Positions 6,892 to 14,512 of a stretch of DNA of 28,027 bases are shown here, in pieces. The notes under the pieces are model-generated. The model did not search any database, was not told the DNA's origin, and saw only the letters and a program-made list of their open reading frames with translations. The translations under genes and the position numbers were made by a program. Each line of letters begins with the position of its first letter. Position 1 is the stretch's first letter. Source of the stretch: CAZPMT01 sp964587655 (GTDB lineage Bacteria; Hydrogenedentota; Hydrogenedentia; Hydrogenedentales; SLHB01); NCBI GenBank assembly GCA_964587655.1, contig CAZPMT010000067.1:1-28027 (forward strand). Reading direction: 5' to 3'.

Positions 6892-7560
6892 TCACTGGTT
6901 GCCCTTTTCCATCGAGGCCTTGAGCGCCTCCAATTCCCGATCTATGTCCTCGTCGCCCTCGAGCTTCGAGAACTCATCTCGGAGGGAAGGCTTGCGTCCG
7001 AAGTTTACGAGATCGGCCTCCGCCTCGAGGCGATCGACCCGCTGCTCGAACTTGTCGAAACGGACGACGGCATCCGAGGTGTCAAACCGGCGGATGTGCT
7101 GCTCGGCGCGCTTCTTGTCCGCGGCGTGGGCATGACGCTGGATGAGAATCCTCTGCCGCTCACGGGCGGCGTTAAGTTTATCTTCCAACTGAAGGATGTC
7201 CTGCTGGTATTGTTCGACGATGGCGTCGAACTGAAGCGCCTCGGACTCGAGCGCGGCGCAGCGTTCGGTCTGCCGGCGCTTCTCGATGAGGGCCTCGCGG
7301 GCGAGATCTTCGCGCCCCTTGCCCACGGCGAGCTGCGCGCGATCTGCCCATTCCTTGGCGCGCCCCTGGACGATCTCGGTGTCGCGTTCGACGCGTTTCT
7401 TTTTCGCCATCGCGCCGGCACACGAGGCCTTGATCTCGACCAACGTGTCTTCCATCTCCCGGATCATCAGCTTAACAAGCTTCTCCGGATCCTCTGCCTT
7501 ATCCAACATCGCGTTGATGTTGGCACTGATGATATCACGCACCCTGGTAAAGATTCCCAT
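6892..7560 (-). CDS. pspA: Phage shock protein A (PspA/IM30/Vipp1 family)
   Basis: A 222-aa, almost wholly alpha-helical coiled-coil protein of normal family length. It starts MGIFTRVRDIISANINAMLD followed by KAEDPEKLVKLMIREMEDTL, the amphipathic membrane-binding helix and conserved EDP motif of PspA/IM30. Long heptad-rich helices follow, and a final helix ends LEALKASMEKGNQ. PspA binds stressed inner membrane as ESCRT-III-like assemblies and in proteobacteria inhibits the PspF activator. The start has AGGAGAGAGG upstream. It heads the pspA-pspB-like-pspC operon and has a sigma-54 type promoter match 74 nt upstream. No pspF is present in the window, so an activator would have to be elsewhere. 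Confidence 0.95.
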   Translation of the reverse strand: MGIFTRVRDIISANINAMLDKAEDPEKLVKLMIREMEDTLVEIKASCAGAMAKKKRVERDTEIVQGRAKEWADRAQLAVGKGREDLAREALIEKRRQTERCAALESEALQFDAIVEQYQQDILQLEDKLNAARERQRILIQRHAHAADKKRAEQHIRRFDTSDAVVRFDKFEQRVDRLEAEADLVNFGRKPSLRDEFSKLEGDEDIDRELEALKASMEKGNQ

Positions 7561-7633
7561 GACCTCTCTCCTTTTTCAATTCTCCTGGACACCGTCGGAT
7601 CCTTCACGCTGAATCCGATGTCGGTTGGTTAAA

Positions 7634-7650
7634 GGCAAGACGTATGCCAA
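7634..7650 (-). promoter_or_regulatory. Sigma-54 (-24/-12) promoter match for the psp operon
   Basis: On the minus strand the sequence reads TTGGCAT-ACGTC-TTGCC, matching the sigma-54 consensus TGGCAC-N5-TTGC at nearly every position, with the invariant GG and GC dinucleotides exactly 10 nt apart. Predicted transcription starts near 7623, giving a leader of about 60 nt before pspA. Enterobacterial psp operons are sigma-54/PspF-dependent, so site and gene agree. Confidence 0.65.
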
Positions 7651-7905
7651 CAAGATCCATGTGAAGGCGATCCATACACATCGCGGGACCAGCTGAAATG
7701 TAAATCCTTGTGCGTAAATACCTTGCAAGGCACAAGACGCTGGCTGCCAGACATCAAGAAGCCGTCGGCACGCGCTGATGGCTACGCCCAATCTCCCACA
7801 CATTGGCGGGCGCGACTATATTGTGGTGCAAGCCGCCAAAGGCTTGGTTCCTGGGGAAGCCGGCTCAGCCTGGATTAGTGCGGTGCCCCGCACAAAGGCC
7901 GTCCC

Positions 7906-7941
7906 GTCCACCTGGTCCACCTCGTCCACACCGTCCACCCG
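7906..7941. repeat. 9-nt periodic repeat GTCCACnnn, four units
   Basis: Four consecutive units: GTCCACCTG, GTCCACCTC, GTCCACACC, GTCCACCCG. The first six bases are invariant and the last three vary. It is the inverse-complement form of the arrays at 5951-5977 and 9512-9547. Confidence 0.8.
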
Positions 7942-8035
7942 GCTGTACAGGCGCCATGAAGTGAGAAATATCTTGAATCTTCGCGTGCAATGTGGTATCA
8001 AGGAGTTGCTGTCACGGGAATGAGGCAGCCTAAAC

Positions 8036-8063
8036 TAAAGTTCCCACAGGTACTTGCCGATAC
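8036..8063 (+). promoter_or_regulatory. Sigma-28 (FliA) type promoter match upstream of flgM
   Basis: TAAAGTTC (8036-8043) and GCCGATAC (8056-8063) match the FliA consensus TAAAGTTT-N11-GCCGATAA at 7 of 8 positions in each half; the spacer is 12 rather than 11 nt. Transcription would start near 8073, about 45 nt before flgM. In motile bacteria flgM is itself in the sigma-28 regulon, so the site agrees with the gene. Confidence 0.65.
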
Positions 8064-8118
8064 TATGGATAGAGATAGGAAGTAGAGTGAACGAATGGAT
8101 CGTTCTAGGAGAGATTAA

Positions 8119-8415
8119 ATGGTTGGTATACAAGGAGTTGGCGGAATTCCCGAGCCAAAGCCCGAACGACCGGCCAAGGTTCGCGAAAAGGAAACAGAGG
8201 TCAGTCAAAACTCGCTCGTCAAGGACGGCGTTCTAATCAGCAGCGAGGCGCAGGCTGCGGCAAAGCTTGCCCGCACGTTGCAGTCTGCATTGGAAACGCA
8301 GGATGTTCGCGCGGAGCGCGTGTCCGCCGCGCGGGAGCGTATAGATCGAGGCGAGTACCGAAACCCTGAGGTCGTAGCGAAGGTTGCCGAGCGCATAAGC
8401 AAGTATCTCCCGTAG
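8119..8415 (+). CDS. flgM: Negative regulator of flagellin synthesis, anti-sigma-28 factor FlgM
   Basis: A 98-aa protein of typical FlgM size. The N-terminal part (1-38) is polar and probably disordered. The C-terminal half (about 39-97) carries the sigma-binding pattern: VLISSEAQAAAKLARTL, then DVRAERVSAARERIDRGEYR and VVAKVAERISKYL. The DxVxISxxA and R(x)ERVxxxRxxIxxGxY signatures are those of the FlgM family. It binds the flagellar sigma factor and is normally exported once the hook is complete. AGGAGA precedes the ATG. rlpA starts 10 nt downstream, so the two are co-transcribed. No flagellar structural gene is in the window, so flgM is physically separated from any flagellar cluster here. 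Confidence 0.85.
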   Translation: MVGIQGVGGIPEPKPERPAKVREKETEVSQNSLVKDGVLISSEAQAAAKLARTLQSALETQDVRAERVSAARERIDRGEYRNPEVVAKVAERISKYLP

Positions 8416-8425
8416 AGGAGACTTG

Positions 8426-8818
8426 ATGAAATCTATAGTCGGGTCCGGGAGCATGGTTATAGCCATGCTCCCGTTTCTTTTTTTTGTGGCCGGGTGCGCG
8501 CACTCGTCAAAACGCCTTGAGAAGGGCAATGCATGCTGGTACGGCGCCGCGTACCAGGGCAAGAAAACGGCGTCTGGGGAGCTATTCGACAAAGGCAAGT
8601 TGACCGCGGCCCACCGAACCCTTCCCTTCGACACGGTTGCGCGTGTTACGAACCTTCTCAACGGCAGATCGGTCGATGTACGCATCAACGACCGGGGACC
8701 GTTCGTCAGAGGAAGGATTATCGACCTCTCAGAGGCTGCCGCGCGCGAGTTGGGAATGATCCGCGAAGGCGTAGTTCCCGTGAGAGTCAAAATCCTCCGA
8801 CTCGGACGTCGACGTTGA
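8426..8818 (+). CDS. rlpA: RlpA-like septal/cell-wall lipoprotein (double-psi beta-barrel)
   Basis: A 130-aa lipoprotein precursor. A hydrophobic signal ends in the lipobox VAGC (Cys24). The remaining about 100 residues form one RlpA-type DPBB domain: GNACWYGAAYQGKKTASGEL, AAHRTLPFDTVARVTNLLNG, VRINDRGPFVRGRIIDLS and AARELGM. The Glu of TASGE and Asp of INDRGPF match the residues needed for lytic transglycosylase activity on denuded peptidoglycan in the Pseudomonas enzyme. No SPOR domain follows, so septal targeting by that route is absent. The ATG at 8426 is preferred to the adjacent TTG because of GAGGAG 5 nt upstream. Its pairing with flgM suggests sigma-28 control and a cell-wall role during flagellar or cell-cycle growth. 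Confidence 0.88.
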   Translation: MKSIVGSGSMVIAMLPFLFFVAGCAHSSKRLEKGNACWYGAAYQGKKTASGELFDKGKLTAAHRTLPFDTVARVTNLLNGRSVDVRINDRGPFVRGRIIDLSEAAARELGMIREGVVPVRVKILRLGRRR

Positions 8819-8839
8819 CCTAGCGGGTCGGATATCCCC

Positions 8840-9190
8840 TCAAATGGCGCTCGACTTATCCATGTATTGCTTGCGGGCCTGGCGGAGCTTCACGCGAATG
8901 CTTGGGTCATAGCTGGGATCGCCGGTGCGGCGCCATTGATCCATAAGTTGCTCGATTCGCATGTCGTACGACGGCAGATAGTTGTTCAGAAGATACATCA
9001 ACTCGGATCTGAACTTCTTCGCGGCCGGATCCCCTCCTTCGTTTCCCATTTCATTGAGTTGACGCCTTCCGGCCTCGACGCTTTCGCGATAGGATCGGTC
9101 CGCGCCGATGTTTGACATTGCCGGGCGGACTTTGCGCTTGGCCTGTTCCCGTATAGCAATTTTCAAGTCGGACTTCTTCAGCGCTCGCAT
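8840..9190 (-). CDS. Hypothetical small basic protein
   Basis: A 116-aa soluble protein with no family I recognise. It has no signal peptide or membrane segment. The N-terminus is strongly basic (KKSDLKIAIREQAKRKVR). The middle is helical and mixed-charge, and the C-terminal part has MRIEQLMDQWRRTGDPSYDP followed by IRVKLRQARKQYMDK. AGGAG lies 9 nt before the ATG at 9190. It converges on rlpA with a 21-nt gap and stands alone on its strand. It could be a nucleic-acid- or protein-binding helical protein, but nothing proves that. Confidence 0.6.
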   Translation of the reverse strand: MRALKKSDLKIAIREQAKRKVRPAMSNIGADRSYRESVEAGRRQLNEMGNEGGDPAAKKFRSELMYLLNNYLPSYDMRIEQLMDQWRRTGDPSYDPSIRVKLRQARKQYMDKSSAI

Positions 9191-9359
9191 ATCATCCGTC
9201 TCCTATAGCCGAGAAACATCTCCCCGCCGTCAACACTCATTCTATACGGAAACGCAGACACAGACAAGAGGAGCCGTTTGCAACGGGACACCGCCGCTTC
9301 TATCATAAGCGCGGGTGCAAATCCCAAACGGGCGTTCAATCAATCAGGAGAATGGAAAA

Positions 9360-9506
9360 ATGATACAAGGGTTCATCGGATTGCTGTTTATCGGTTTCGT
9401 GTTTTGGATGATGTGGCGTCTTGTCACGGTGCTTGAGCAAGTGGCGTCCGCACAGGAGAGGGCGGCGAATTCTCTGGCCGAGATCGCGAAAAAGCAGGGA
9501 AGCTAG
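9360..9506 (+). CDS. Small single-pass membrane protein
   Basis: A 48-aa protein: an N-terminal TM segment (IQGFIGLLFIGFVFWMMWRL) followed by a short amphipathic helix (VLEQVASAQERAANSLAEIA) ending in KKQGS. The ATG at 9360 has AGGAG at 9346-9350. Size and layout resemble small coiled-coil membrane-anchored regulators, but there is no family match I can name. It stands alone, 110 nt before the aldehyde dehydrogenase. Confidence 0.6.
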   Translation: MIQGFIGLLFIGFVFWMMWRLVTVLEQVASAQERAANSLAEIAKKQGS

Positions 9507-9511
9507 ATCTC

Positions 9512-9547
9512 GTGGACGTTGTGGACGTCGTGGACGAAGTGGACGGA
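9512..9547. repeat. 9-nt periodic repeat GTGGACnnn, four units
   Basis: Four consecutive units: GTGGACGTT, GTGGACGTC, GTGGACGAA, GTGGACGGA. The first six bases are invariant. It lies between the small membrane protein gene and the aldehyde dehydrogenase gene and is the inverse complement of the array at 7906-7941. Confidence 0.8.
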
Positions 9548-9616
9548 GCCTCTGCGCGCGAGGCATTTCTTGACAAGCTCGGAGAAACCGGCCTTACTGA
9601 ATGATGGTGGTGCGCA

Positions 9617-11053
9617 ATGAAGTTTCCCAATCTGATGTACATCGACGGCGAATGGACGCAGGCGTCGGACAGCGCGACGTTGGATATCGTCGATCCGGCG
9701 ACGGAGGAACGGATTGATGCCGTGCCCGTCGCAACGTCCTCGGATTTCGACCGGGCGCTCGATGCGGCGGAGCGCGCATGGAAGACCTGGCGCGACGTCG
9801 ATGCGTGGACGCGGAGCGCCGCCGTGCGGCGTGTCGCGGAGTTGATCCGGGCACGGGCGGATGAGATTGCCTTGTGCATGACGGAGGAACAGGGCAAACC
9901 GCTGGCCGAGGCGCGCAGCGAGGTGCTTGCCGCGGCGGATCAGTTTGACTGGTATGCGGATGAGGCGCGGCGGATCTACGGTCGGGTAATTGACGGTCAC
10001 TCACGCGCAAACCGCCTCCTCGTGATTCGTCAGCCGATCGGCCCGGTTGCGGCTTTCAGCCCCTGGAACTTCCCTGCGTTGCTGTCGTCGCGAAAGATCG
10101 CGCCGGCGTTGGCCGCGGGTTGCTCGATCATCGTGAAGCCCGCGCGCGAAGCGCCGAGGACGACGTTGTGCCTTGCGCAGGCCTGTCATGACGCGGGCAT
10201 CCCAAAGGGCGTGATCAACGTGGTGACCGGGAACTCGAGCATGATCAGCAAACACCTGTGCAGTTCGCCGATCATCCGCAAGGTCACGCTCACGGGTTCC
10301 GTGCCGGTGGGTCGCGAGATCCTCCATCTATGCGCCGACGGCGTCAAGCCCGTCACCATGGAACTGGGAGGAAACAACCCTGTCCTCGTGTTCGAGGATG
10401 CCGACATCGAGAAGGCCGCCGAGATCGCCGCGCGAGGCAAGTTTCGCAACAACGGCCAAGTGTGTATCGCCGCGAGCCGGTTCTATGTGCAGGAATCCGT
10501 CGCCAAGAGATTCACGGCGCGCTTTATCGAGATCGCCAAGTCGCTACGGCAAGGAGACGGTCGTGATCCCAATACCGAAGTGGGTCCCTTGGCCAACCTG
10601 CGGCGTCTCGAAGCCACGGACGCCTTCGTGCAGGATGCCGCCGCCAAGGGCGCCGTGATCGCCTGCGGCGGCCACCGCTCCCACGAGTTCAAGAAAGGAT
10701 ACTTCTACAAGCCCACCGTGCTCACGGACGTGAACGACACAATGACCATCATGAAGGAAGAGCCGTTCTGTTCCGTCGCGCCGATCGCGACGTTCACCGA
10801 TCTAGACGACGCCCTCCGCCAGGCCAACAGCACCGAATTCGGCCTTGCCGCCTACGTGTTCACGAGCAACACGCGCACGGCCTTTCTCGCGTCGGAACGT
10901 TTGGAGGTCGGCATGGTCGGCGTGAATCACTTGCTGCTCGCGACGGCCGAGATCCCCTTCGGCGGCGTGAAGTATTCCGGCTTCGGACGCGAAGGCGGCG
11001 CCGAAGGCATCGAGCACTTCACCGTGGCGAAGCACGTCAACATTTTGTTGTAG
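9617..11053 (+). CDS. NAD(P)-dependent aldehyde dehydrogenase, succinate-semialdehyde type
   Basis: A 478-aa full-length ALDH-superfamily enzyme that oxidises an aldehyde to the acid. N-terminal YIDGEW and VDPATEE are typical. Cofactor-site motifs are FSPWNFPA (N151) and IIVKPA (K174). TGSVPVG replaces the usual TGSxxxG with little change. The general base is E249 in MELGGNNP and the catalytic nucleophile is C283 in NNGQVCIAASRFYV. EEPFCSVAPIA and FGGVKYSGFGREGG complete the fold. The NGQVCxAxxRxYV and KYSGxGREGG signatures place it with GabD-like succinate-semialdehyde or related semialdehyde dehydrogenases, but the substrate is not proven. No catabolic partner genes lie beside it. Confidence 0.93.
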   Translation: MKFPNLMYIDGEWTQASDSATLDIVDPATEERIDAVPVATSSDFDRALDAAERAWKTWRDVDAWTRSAAVRRVAELIRARADEIALCMTEEQGKPLAEARSEVLAAADQFDWYADEARRIYGRVIDGHSRANRLLVIRQPIGPVAAFSPWNFPALLSSRKIAPALAAGCSIIVKPAREAPRTTLCLAQACHDAGIPKGVINVVTGNSSMISKHLCSSPIIRKVTLTGSVPVGREILHLCADGVKPVTMELGGNNPVLVFEDADIEKAAEIAARGKFRNNGQVCIAASRFYVQESVAKRFTARFIEIAKSLRQGDGRDPNTEVGPLANLRRLEATDAFVQDAAAKGAVIACGGHRSHEFKKGYFYKPTVLTDVNDTMTIMKEEPFCSVAPIATFTDLDDALRQANSTEFGLAAYVFTSNTRTAFLASERLEVGMVGVNHLLLATAEIPFGGVKYSGFGREGGAEGIEHFTVAKHVNILL

Positions 11054-11119
11054 TTCTAAGCGCGAAGTGAGAGCGCGAGGACGACGATGACGAGCTGAGC
11101 CACGTCATGAGTCCCCTTC

Positions 11120-12229
11120 TCAGCGAAGCACCGCGCGGTAGCTGTCCAGCGTGAGGCGCGCGGTTCGTTCCCAGGTGAAGGTGGCCGCGCGAGCCACGCC
11201 GCGCTCCTTGAGAGAGGCGCGCAGCGTCGTATCCGTCGCGGCGTTCAGCATGGCGTCGGCCAGGGCTTCCGTGTTGGACGGATCCACTTGCAGCGCCGCG
11301 TCTCCCACGACCTCCGGCAGGCTCGATACGTTTGAAGTGACGACCGGCGTCCCGCACGCCATCGATTCTAGTGGCGGCAACCCGAATCCCTCGCACAGAC
11401 TCGGCCACACGAAGACGTCGGCCGCGGACAGCAGCGCGGGCAGATCCTCATGCGCCACGAAACCCGGGAAATGGATCCGCGACGCATACGGCGACAGTGC
11501 TGCGGCGGTCCGGACGGGCTTGACCTTCCAGCCGTCGCGTCCGGCAATGACAAGGTCCTGGGGACACTTGGCCGCGATTCGATTCCACGCTTCGATGACG
11601 CTCATGAGGTTTTTCCGCGGCTCGATCGTGCCCACGTACAGAAAGAACGTCTCCGGGAGCTTGTACCACGCGCGCACCGTCGCGCGCTGCTCCTGCGAAG
11701 CGACGCGGAAGGTCTCCCCCACGCCCAGCGGAATCACGTCAACGTGGTCCACGGGAATCCTGAGCAACTCGCATACATCGGCGGCCGTTGCATGCGAGTC
11801 CGCGATCACGCGCGCGGCGAGGCGCGCGCTATGCCCCACCGCCCGGCGATAGTACGCCGCGCGATCAGATCGGAACCATGCGGGATTCCTCAGGAAACTA
11901 AGATCATGCACCGTGAGGATAACATTGCGCATCGGCAGCAGCGAACCGATATTGGCGGGATAGTGAACAACGTCGGCCTTGATCCGCCTGCGAACACCCC
12001 GGATTCCCCATTGGTCACAGTAGATCCGCTTCAAGGATCTTCGCGCGTCAAGACGGCGAACCGCATCATGCAAGCTGCTCACCAGATGCGGTTCGGGAAT
12101 GTGGCGCGGCCAGACAATGACGCATTGGACGTCCTCGGCAAGACCGGGCAGGCGGCGCGCCAACTCCGTCGTGTAGCGGCCGGTGCCGCTCAAGTTTCCT
12201 GCTTGAAGACCATTCAGCAAGACCAACAT
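11120..12229 (-). CDS. Glycosyltransferase family 4 (group 1)
   Basis: A 369-aa GT-B fold retaining glycosyltransferase. The N-terminal acceptor domain opens with LNGLQAGNLSGTGRYTTELA (the GxGRYxxEL motif). The C-terminal donor domain starts near 195 with FFLYVGTIEPRKNL and contains VIAGRDGWK, FPGFVAHEDLPALLSAADVF, and the nucleotide-sugar signature EGFGLPPLESMACGTPVVTS followed by LPEVVGDAALQVDP. It transfers a sugar, often mannose, from an NDP-sugar to a polysaccharide or lipid-linked acceptor at the cytoplasmic membrane. It is of usual length. The ribosome binding site is modest (AGGG, 9 nt upstream). A similar gene lies at 13366-14484, so the pair probably acts in one surface-polysaccharide pathway. 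Confidence 0.92.
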   Translation of the reverse strand: MLVLLNGLQAGNLSGTGRYTTELARRLPGLAEDVQCVIVWPRHIPEPHLVSSLHDAVRRLDARRSLKRIYCDQWGIRGVRRRIKADVVHYPANIGSLLPMRNVILTVHDLSFLRNPAWFRSDRAAYYRRAVGHSARLAARVIADSHATAADVCELLRIPVDHVDVIPLGVGETFRVASQEQRATVRAWYKLPETFFLYVGTIEPRKNLMSVIEAWNRIAAKCPQDLVIAGRDGWKVKPVRTAAALSPYASRIHFPGFVAHEDLPALLSAADVFVWPSLCEGFGLPPLESMACGTPVVTSNVSSLPEVVGDAALQVDPSNTEALADAMLNAATDTTLRASLKERGVARAATFTWERTARLTLDSYRAVLR

Positions 12230-12258
12230 CAGCGTGAACCCTGTTTAAGAATTAGCGT

Positions 12259-12275
12259 GCCGCCATGACGGCGGC
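12259..12275. repeat. Small GC hairpin upstream of the glycosyltransferase
   Basis: GCCGCC-ATGAC-GGCGGC forms a 6-bp stem with a 5-nt loop, 30 nt upstream of the leftward glycosyltransferase start. It may be a REP-like palindrome. The rest of the 271-nt divergent region (12230-12500) shows only the ribosome binding site of the next gene. Confidence 0.4.
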
Positions 12276-12500
12276 GCCGCGTGTACGTTTGAGGATAGCA
12301 TGTTTCGCGCTGACTGCCAAAAGGCCGAAGCGTGTATAGTCGCAGGCGAGGCGTCGCGCAGGCGAGCACTTGGAGCGGTTGCGCTTGCGCGTGTTTGAAG
12401 AATCTGGTATACAGGTGTCAAGACTCTGCAGGACAACGGTCATGGCCGAGGGCGTGTGACGCTCTATGTCGGCGGCACGCGCAACAAAGGAGTCCCTTGC

Positions 12501-13310
12501 ATGAAAGAAGCGCAGCCCGCACCTGAGCAGTCCCTTCCGAGACCACGGGTTCTCAAACGTCTCGCGATCGCAGGTCTCGTTCTCATCACTATCCTGATTG
12601 TCGTCGGCGGAACCTTGGCCTTCCGCAAGGCGCGCTACATGTCGATCATGCGTCCCATCTGGGACTGCGGCGGCTGCGACGGCCACTTCCATGAGTTGGG
12701 ACTAGCCTGCAAGTTGTTCGCGAGTGAGTCTCCCGGGAACGTGTATCCGCAATTGTCGGACGAACCAGGCCGGCTGATGTTCACGATGCGCAACACCGCG
12801 GACGGCGAGGCGATATTCCACAATTATCATCGTGAGTTGGAGACGTTCGTGTGCTACAGCCATCCCAACCGCTATGAGATGATGAAGCGCAGGGAAGCAG
12901 GCGACTCGACGTTAGTGGACGACCATAGCTATCTTTACATCGGGTACGCCGTCAAGAACGACGAGGAAATGCTGGCGTTCGCGGAGGCGTATAAAGAACG
13001 CGCGTCGAAAGGCCTTCCCTTCGATACCGATCTTCCAGTGCCGCCCGGTCGCGGTACCGCCGGTCAGGACAAGATCCTCCGATTGCGCGAAGGGGTCGAG
13101 CGTTACTACATCACGGGCGCCGCAAGCCTAGAGGCATCTGCAAAGATGCAATCGGAGATTCCCGTCATGATCGAGCGCCCGCAGCATCATGTCCCCGCCG
13201 GAGGAACCGTGCTATATCTCGACGGACATGCGGAATTCATCCGCTATCCCGGTAAGTGGCCCATGACTGAGACTACCATCTCCTCCCTGATTTCGCTTGC
13301 TGGGCCTTGA
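12501..13310 (+). CDS. Membrane-anchored protein with H-X9-DG-like C-terminus
   Basis: A 269-aa protein. A basic N-terminus precedes one TM segment (LAIAGLVLITILIVVGGTLA, residues about 23-42), with the rest probably outside. The periplasmic part has CGGCDGHFHELGLACKLFAS, which resembles the start of the prepilin-like DUF1559/H-X9-DG domain (usually xCxxNLxxIGxAxxxYA...). It ends with HHVPAGGTVLYLDGHAEFIR, an H-x10-DGH motif close to the H-X9-DG signature abundant in Planctomycetes and relatives. The classical N-terminal prepilin cleavage site is missing. AAAGGAG lies 8 nt before the ATG. It is inserted on the opposite strand between two glycosyltransferase genes. Function is unknown; a pseudopilin-derived surface protein is the best guess. 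Confidence 0.75.
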   Translation: MKEAQPAPEQSLPRPRVLKRLAIAGLVLITILIVVGGTLAFRKARYMSIMRPIWDCGGCDGHFHELGLACKLFASESPGNVYPQLSDEPGRLMFTMRNTADGEAIFHNYHRELETFVCYSHPNRYEMMKRREAGDSTLVDDHSYLYIGYAVKNDEEMLAFAEAYKERASKGLPFDTDLPVPPGRGTAGQDKILRLREGVERYYITGAASLEASAKMQSEIPVMIERPQHHVPAGGTVLYLDGHAEFIRYPGKWPMTETTISSLISLAGP

Positions 13311-13365
13311 GGGGGCATTACAGGGGGATGCGAGCTGGATCGGAGAGTACGGGGCCTGATGACGT

Positions 13366-14484
13366 TCAGATGAGGCCCTTGTAAACTTCGAGTGTTGTGC
13401 GGGCGCAACGATCCCAGGAAAACTTCCGCGCCTGTTCGAGACCGCGGGTCCTCAACGTTTCTCGAAGACGCGCGTCGTCAAGGACGTTCCGGATTGCGGA
13501 CGCTATCGCCGCATCGTCCTCGGCCTCGACGCGCAACGCCGCATCGCCGGTGACCTCGGGAACGGAGGAGTTGTTCGATGTGACGACGGGACAGCCGCAG
13601 GTCATCGCTTCGAGCAACGGAAGTCCGAAGCCCTCGTAAAGCGTCGGGAAAACGAACGCGTCCGCGGCGCTGTAGAACGCGGCGAGGTCCGAATGGCTTT
13701 CGACAAACCCGACGCGCGCGACACGCGCCCCCAGCCGGAGCTGATCAAGGGTCCTGAAGATCTCGCTCGTGTTCCAACCCGTCGCGCCCACCAAGACGAG
13801 ACGATGCGGAATCTCGTTTGCCAATCGCGCGAAGGCGCGCAACAGGGCGGGGACGTTCTTCCTCGGTTCAAGAGTTGAAACAAAGAGAAGAAAGGGACCT
13901 TGAATGCCGTAGGTTCTAGCCACGCGCTCCGCGGCTTGCTCCCGGTCCATCTGCGCGAAGCCCTCGTCGGCGGCCTCATGCGCAACCGTGACCTTCGCCG
14001 GATTGACGTTCGAGTATCGGAGTATGTCAGCCTTGCCGGATTCGGAACAGGCGATGATCGCGTCGGCCTGTTCGAGGAACCGCGGGACGTGCTTCGCGAA
14101 AAAACGGCTGATCTTCGGGCTGCACAAGTCGGGCCGCGAGAGAAAAGCGAGGTCGTGAATCGTAAGCACGCCGCGGGCCGACTTCATCGGGGGCAAGAAG
14201 TAGTTGGTTGCATGATAGAGGTCGACGCCGCCCAATAAGAGGTCCGCTCTCGGCAGACGCGCGGCGTCCCATAGCCGGTACATGGCGCGGGTGGGAATCG
14301 GGATCCGGCGTTGGCGGATGGGATGCGGCAGGTCATCCTTCTCGATAGGGGTAACGCCCGTTGCCAGGCCCAGGAACTGCGAGTCGGACGCCAGAGGAAT
14401 CAGATGCTTGAGCAGACAGTAGCAGTAGCGGCCCACGCCGGCCCGTGGTTTCGCCAAAGGTGTTATGTCAATCCCAATACGCAT
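13366..14484 (-). CDS. Glycosyltransferase family 4 (group 1)
   Basis: A 372-aa GT-B glycosyltransferase. It opens MRIGIDITPLAKPRAGVGRY, followed by an acceptor domain with DLYHATNYFLPPM and GVLTIHDLAFLSRPDL. The donor domain has FLLFVSTLEPRKNVPALLRA, VLVGATGW, VGFVESHSDLAAFYSAADAF, and the signature EGFGLPLLEAMTCGCPVVTS then VPEVTGDAALRV. Architecture and length match mannosyltransferase-like GT4 enzymes. The start at 14484 is chosen because the frame upstream runs into an intergenic palindrome; its ribosome binding site is weak. It shares order and motifs with the enzyme at 11120-12229, suggesting paralogy and a shared surface-glycan pathway. Confidence 0.92.
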   Translation of the reverse strand: MRIGIDITPLAKPRAGVGRYCYCLLKHLIPLASDSQFLGLATGVTPIEKDDLPHPIRQRRIPIPTRAMYRLWDAARLPRADLLLGGVDLYHATNYFLPPMKSARGVLTIHDLAFLSRPDLCSPKISRFFAKHVPRFLEQADAIIACSESGKADILRYSNVNPAKVTVAHEAADEGFAQMDREQAAERVARTYGIQGPFLLFVSTLEPRKNVPALLRAFARLANEIPHRLVLVGATGWNTSEIFRTLDQLRLGARVARVGFVESHSDLAAFYSAADAFVFPTLYEGFGLPLLEAMTCGCPVVTSNNSSVPEVTGDAALRVEAEDDAAIASAIRNVLDDARLRETLRTRGLEQARKFSWDRCARTTLEVYKGLI

Positions 14485-14512
14485 TCGGCACGTCCGTTTA
14501 CATCCCCCTGAA

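Larger units (their letters stand above)
7561..8118. other. 558-nt divergent intergenic region
   Basis: No gene is supported here. The left part holds the pspA ribosome binding site and sigma-54 promoter (minus strand). The right part holds a four-unit 9-nt repeat (7906-7941) and the sigma-28-type promoter of flgM (plus strand). Nothing recognisable is seen in about 7660-7900; short frames there lack ribosome binding sites and family motifs. Confidence 0.6.

Noticed and set aside
5951..9547. CRISPR array interpretation of the GTCCACnnn arrays
   Set aside because: Units are 9 nt with a 3-nt variable part, far too short for repeats and spacers, and no cas gene is present.
11054..11119. Small gene between the aldehyde dehydrogenase and the glycosyltransferase
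   Set aside because: The 66-nt gap is purine-rich and repetitive (GACGACGATGACGAG) with no supported start; treated as spacer.
11450..12268. 272-codon plus-strand frame opposite the first glycosyltransferase
   Set aside because: Antisense shadow; the GT4 signature EGFGLPPLE and ribosome binding site are on the other strand.
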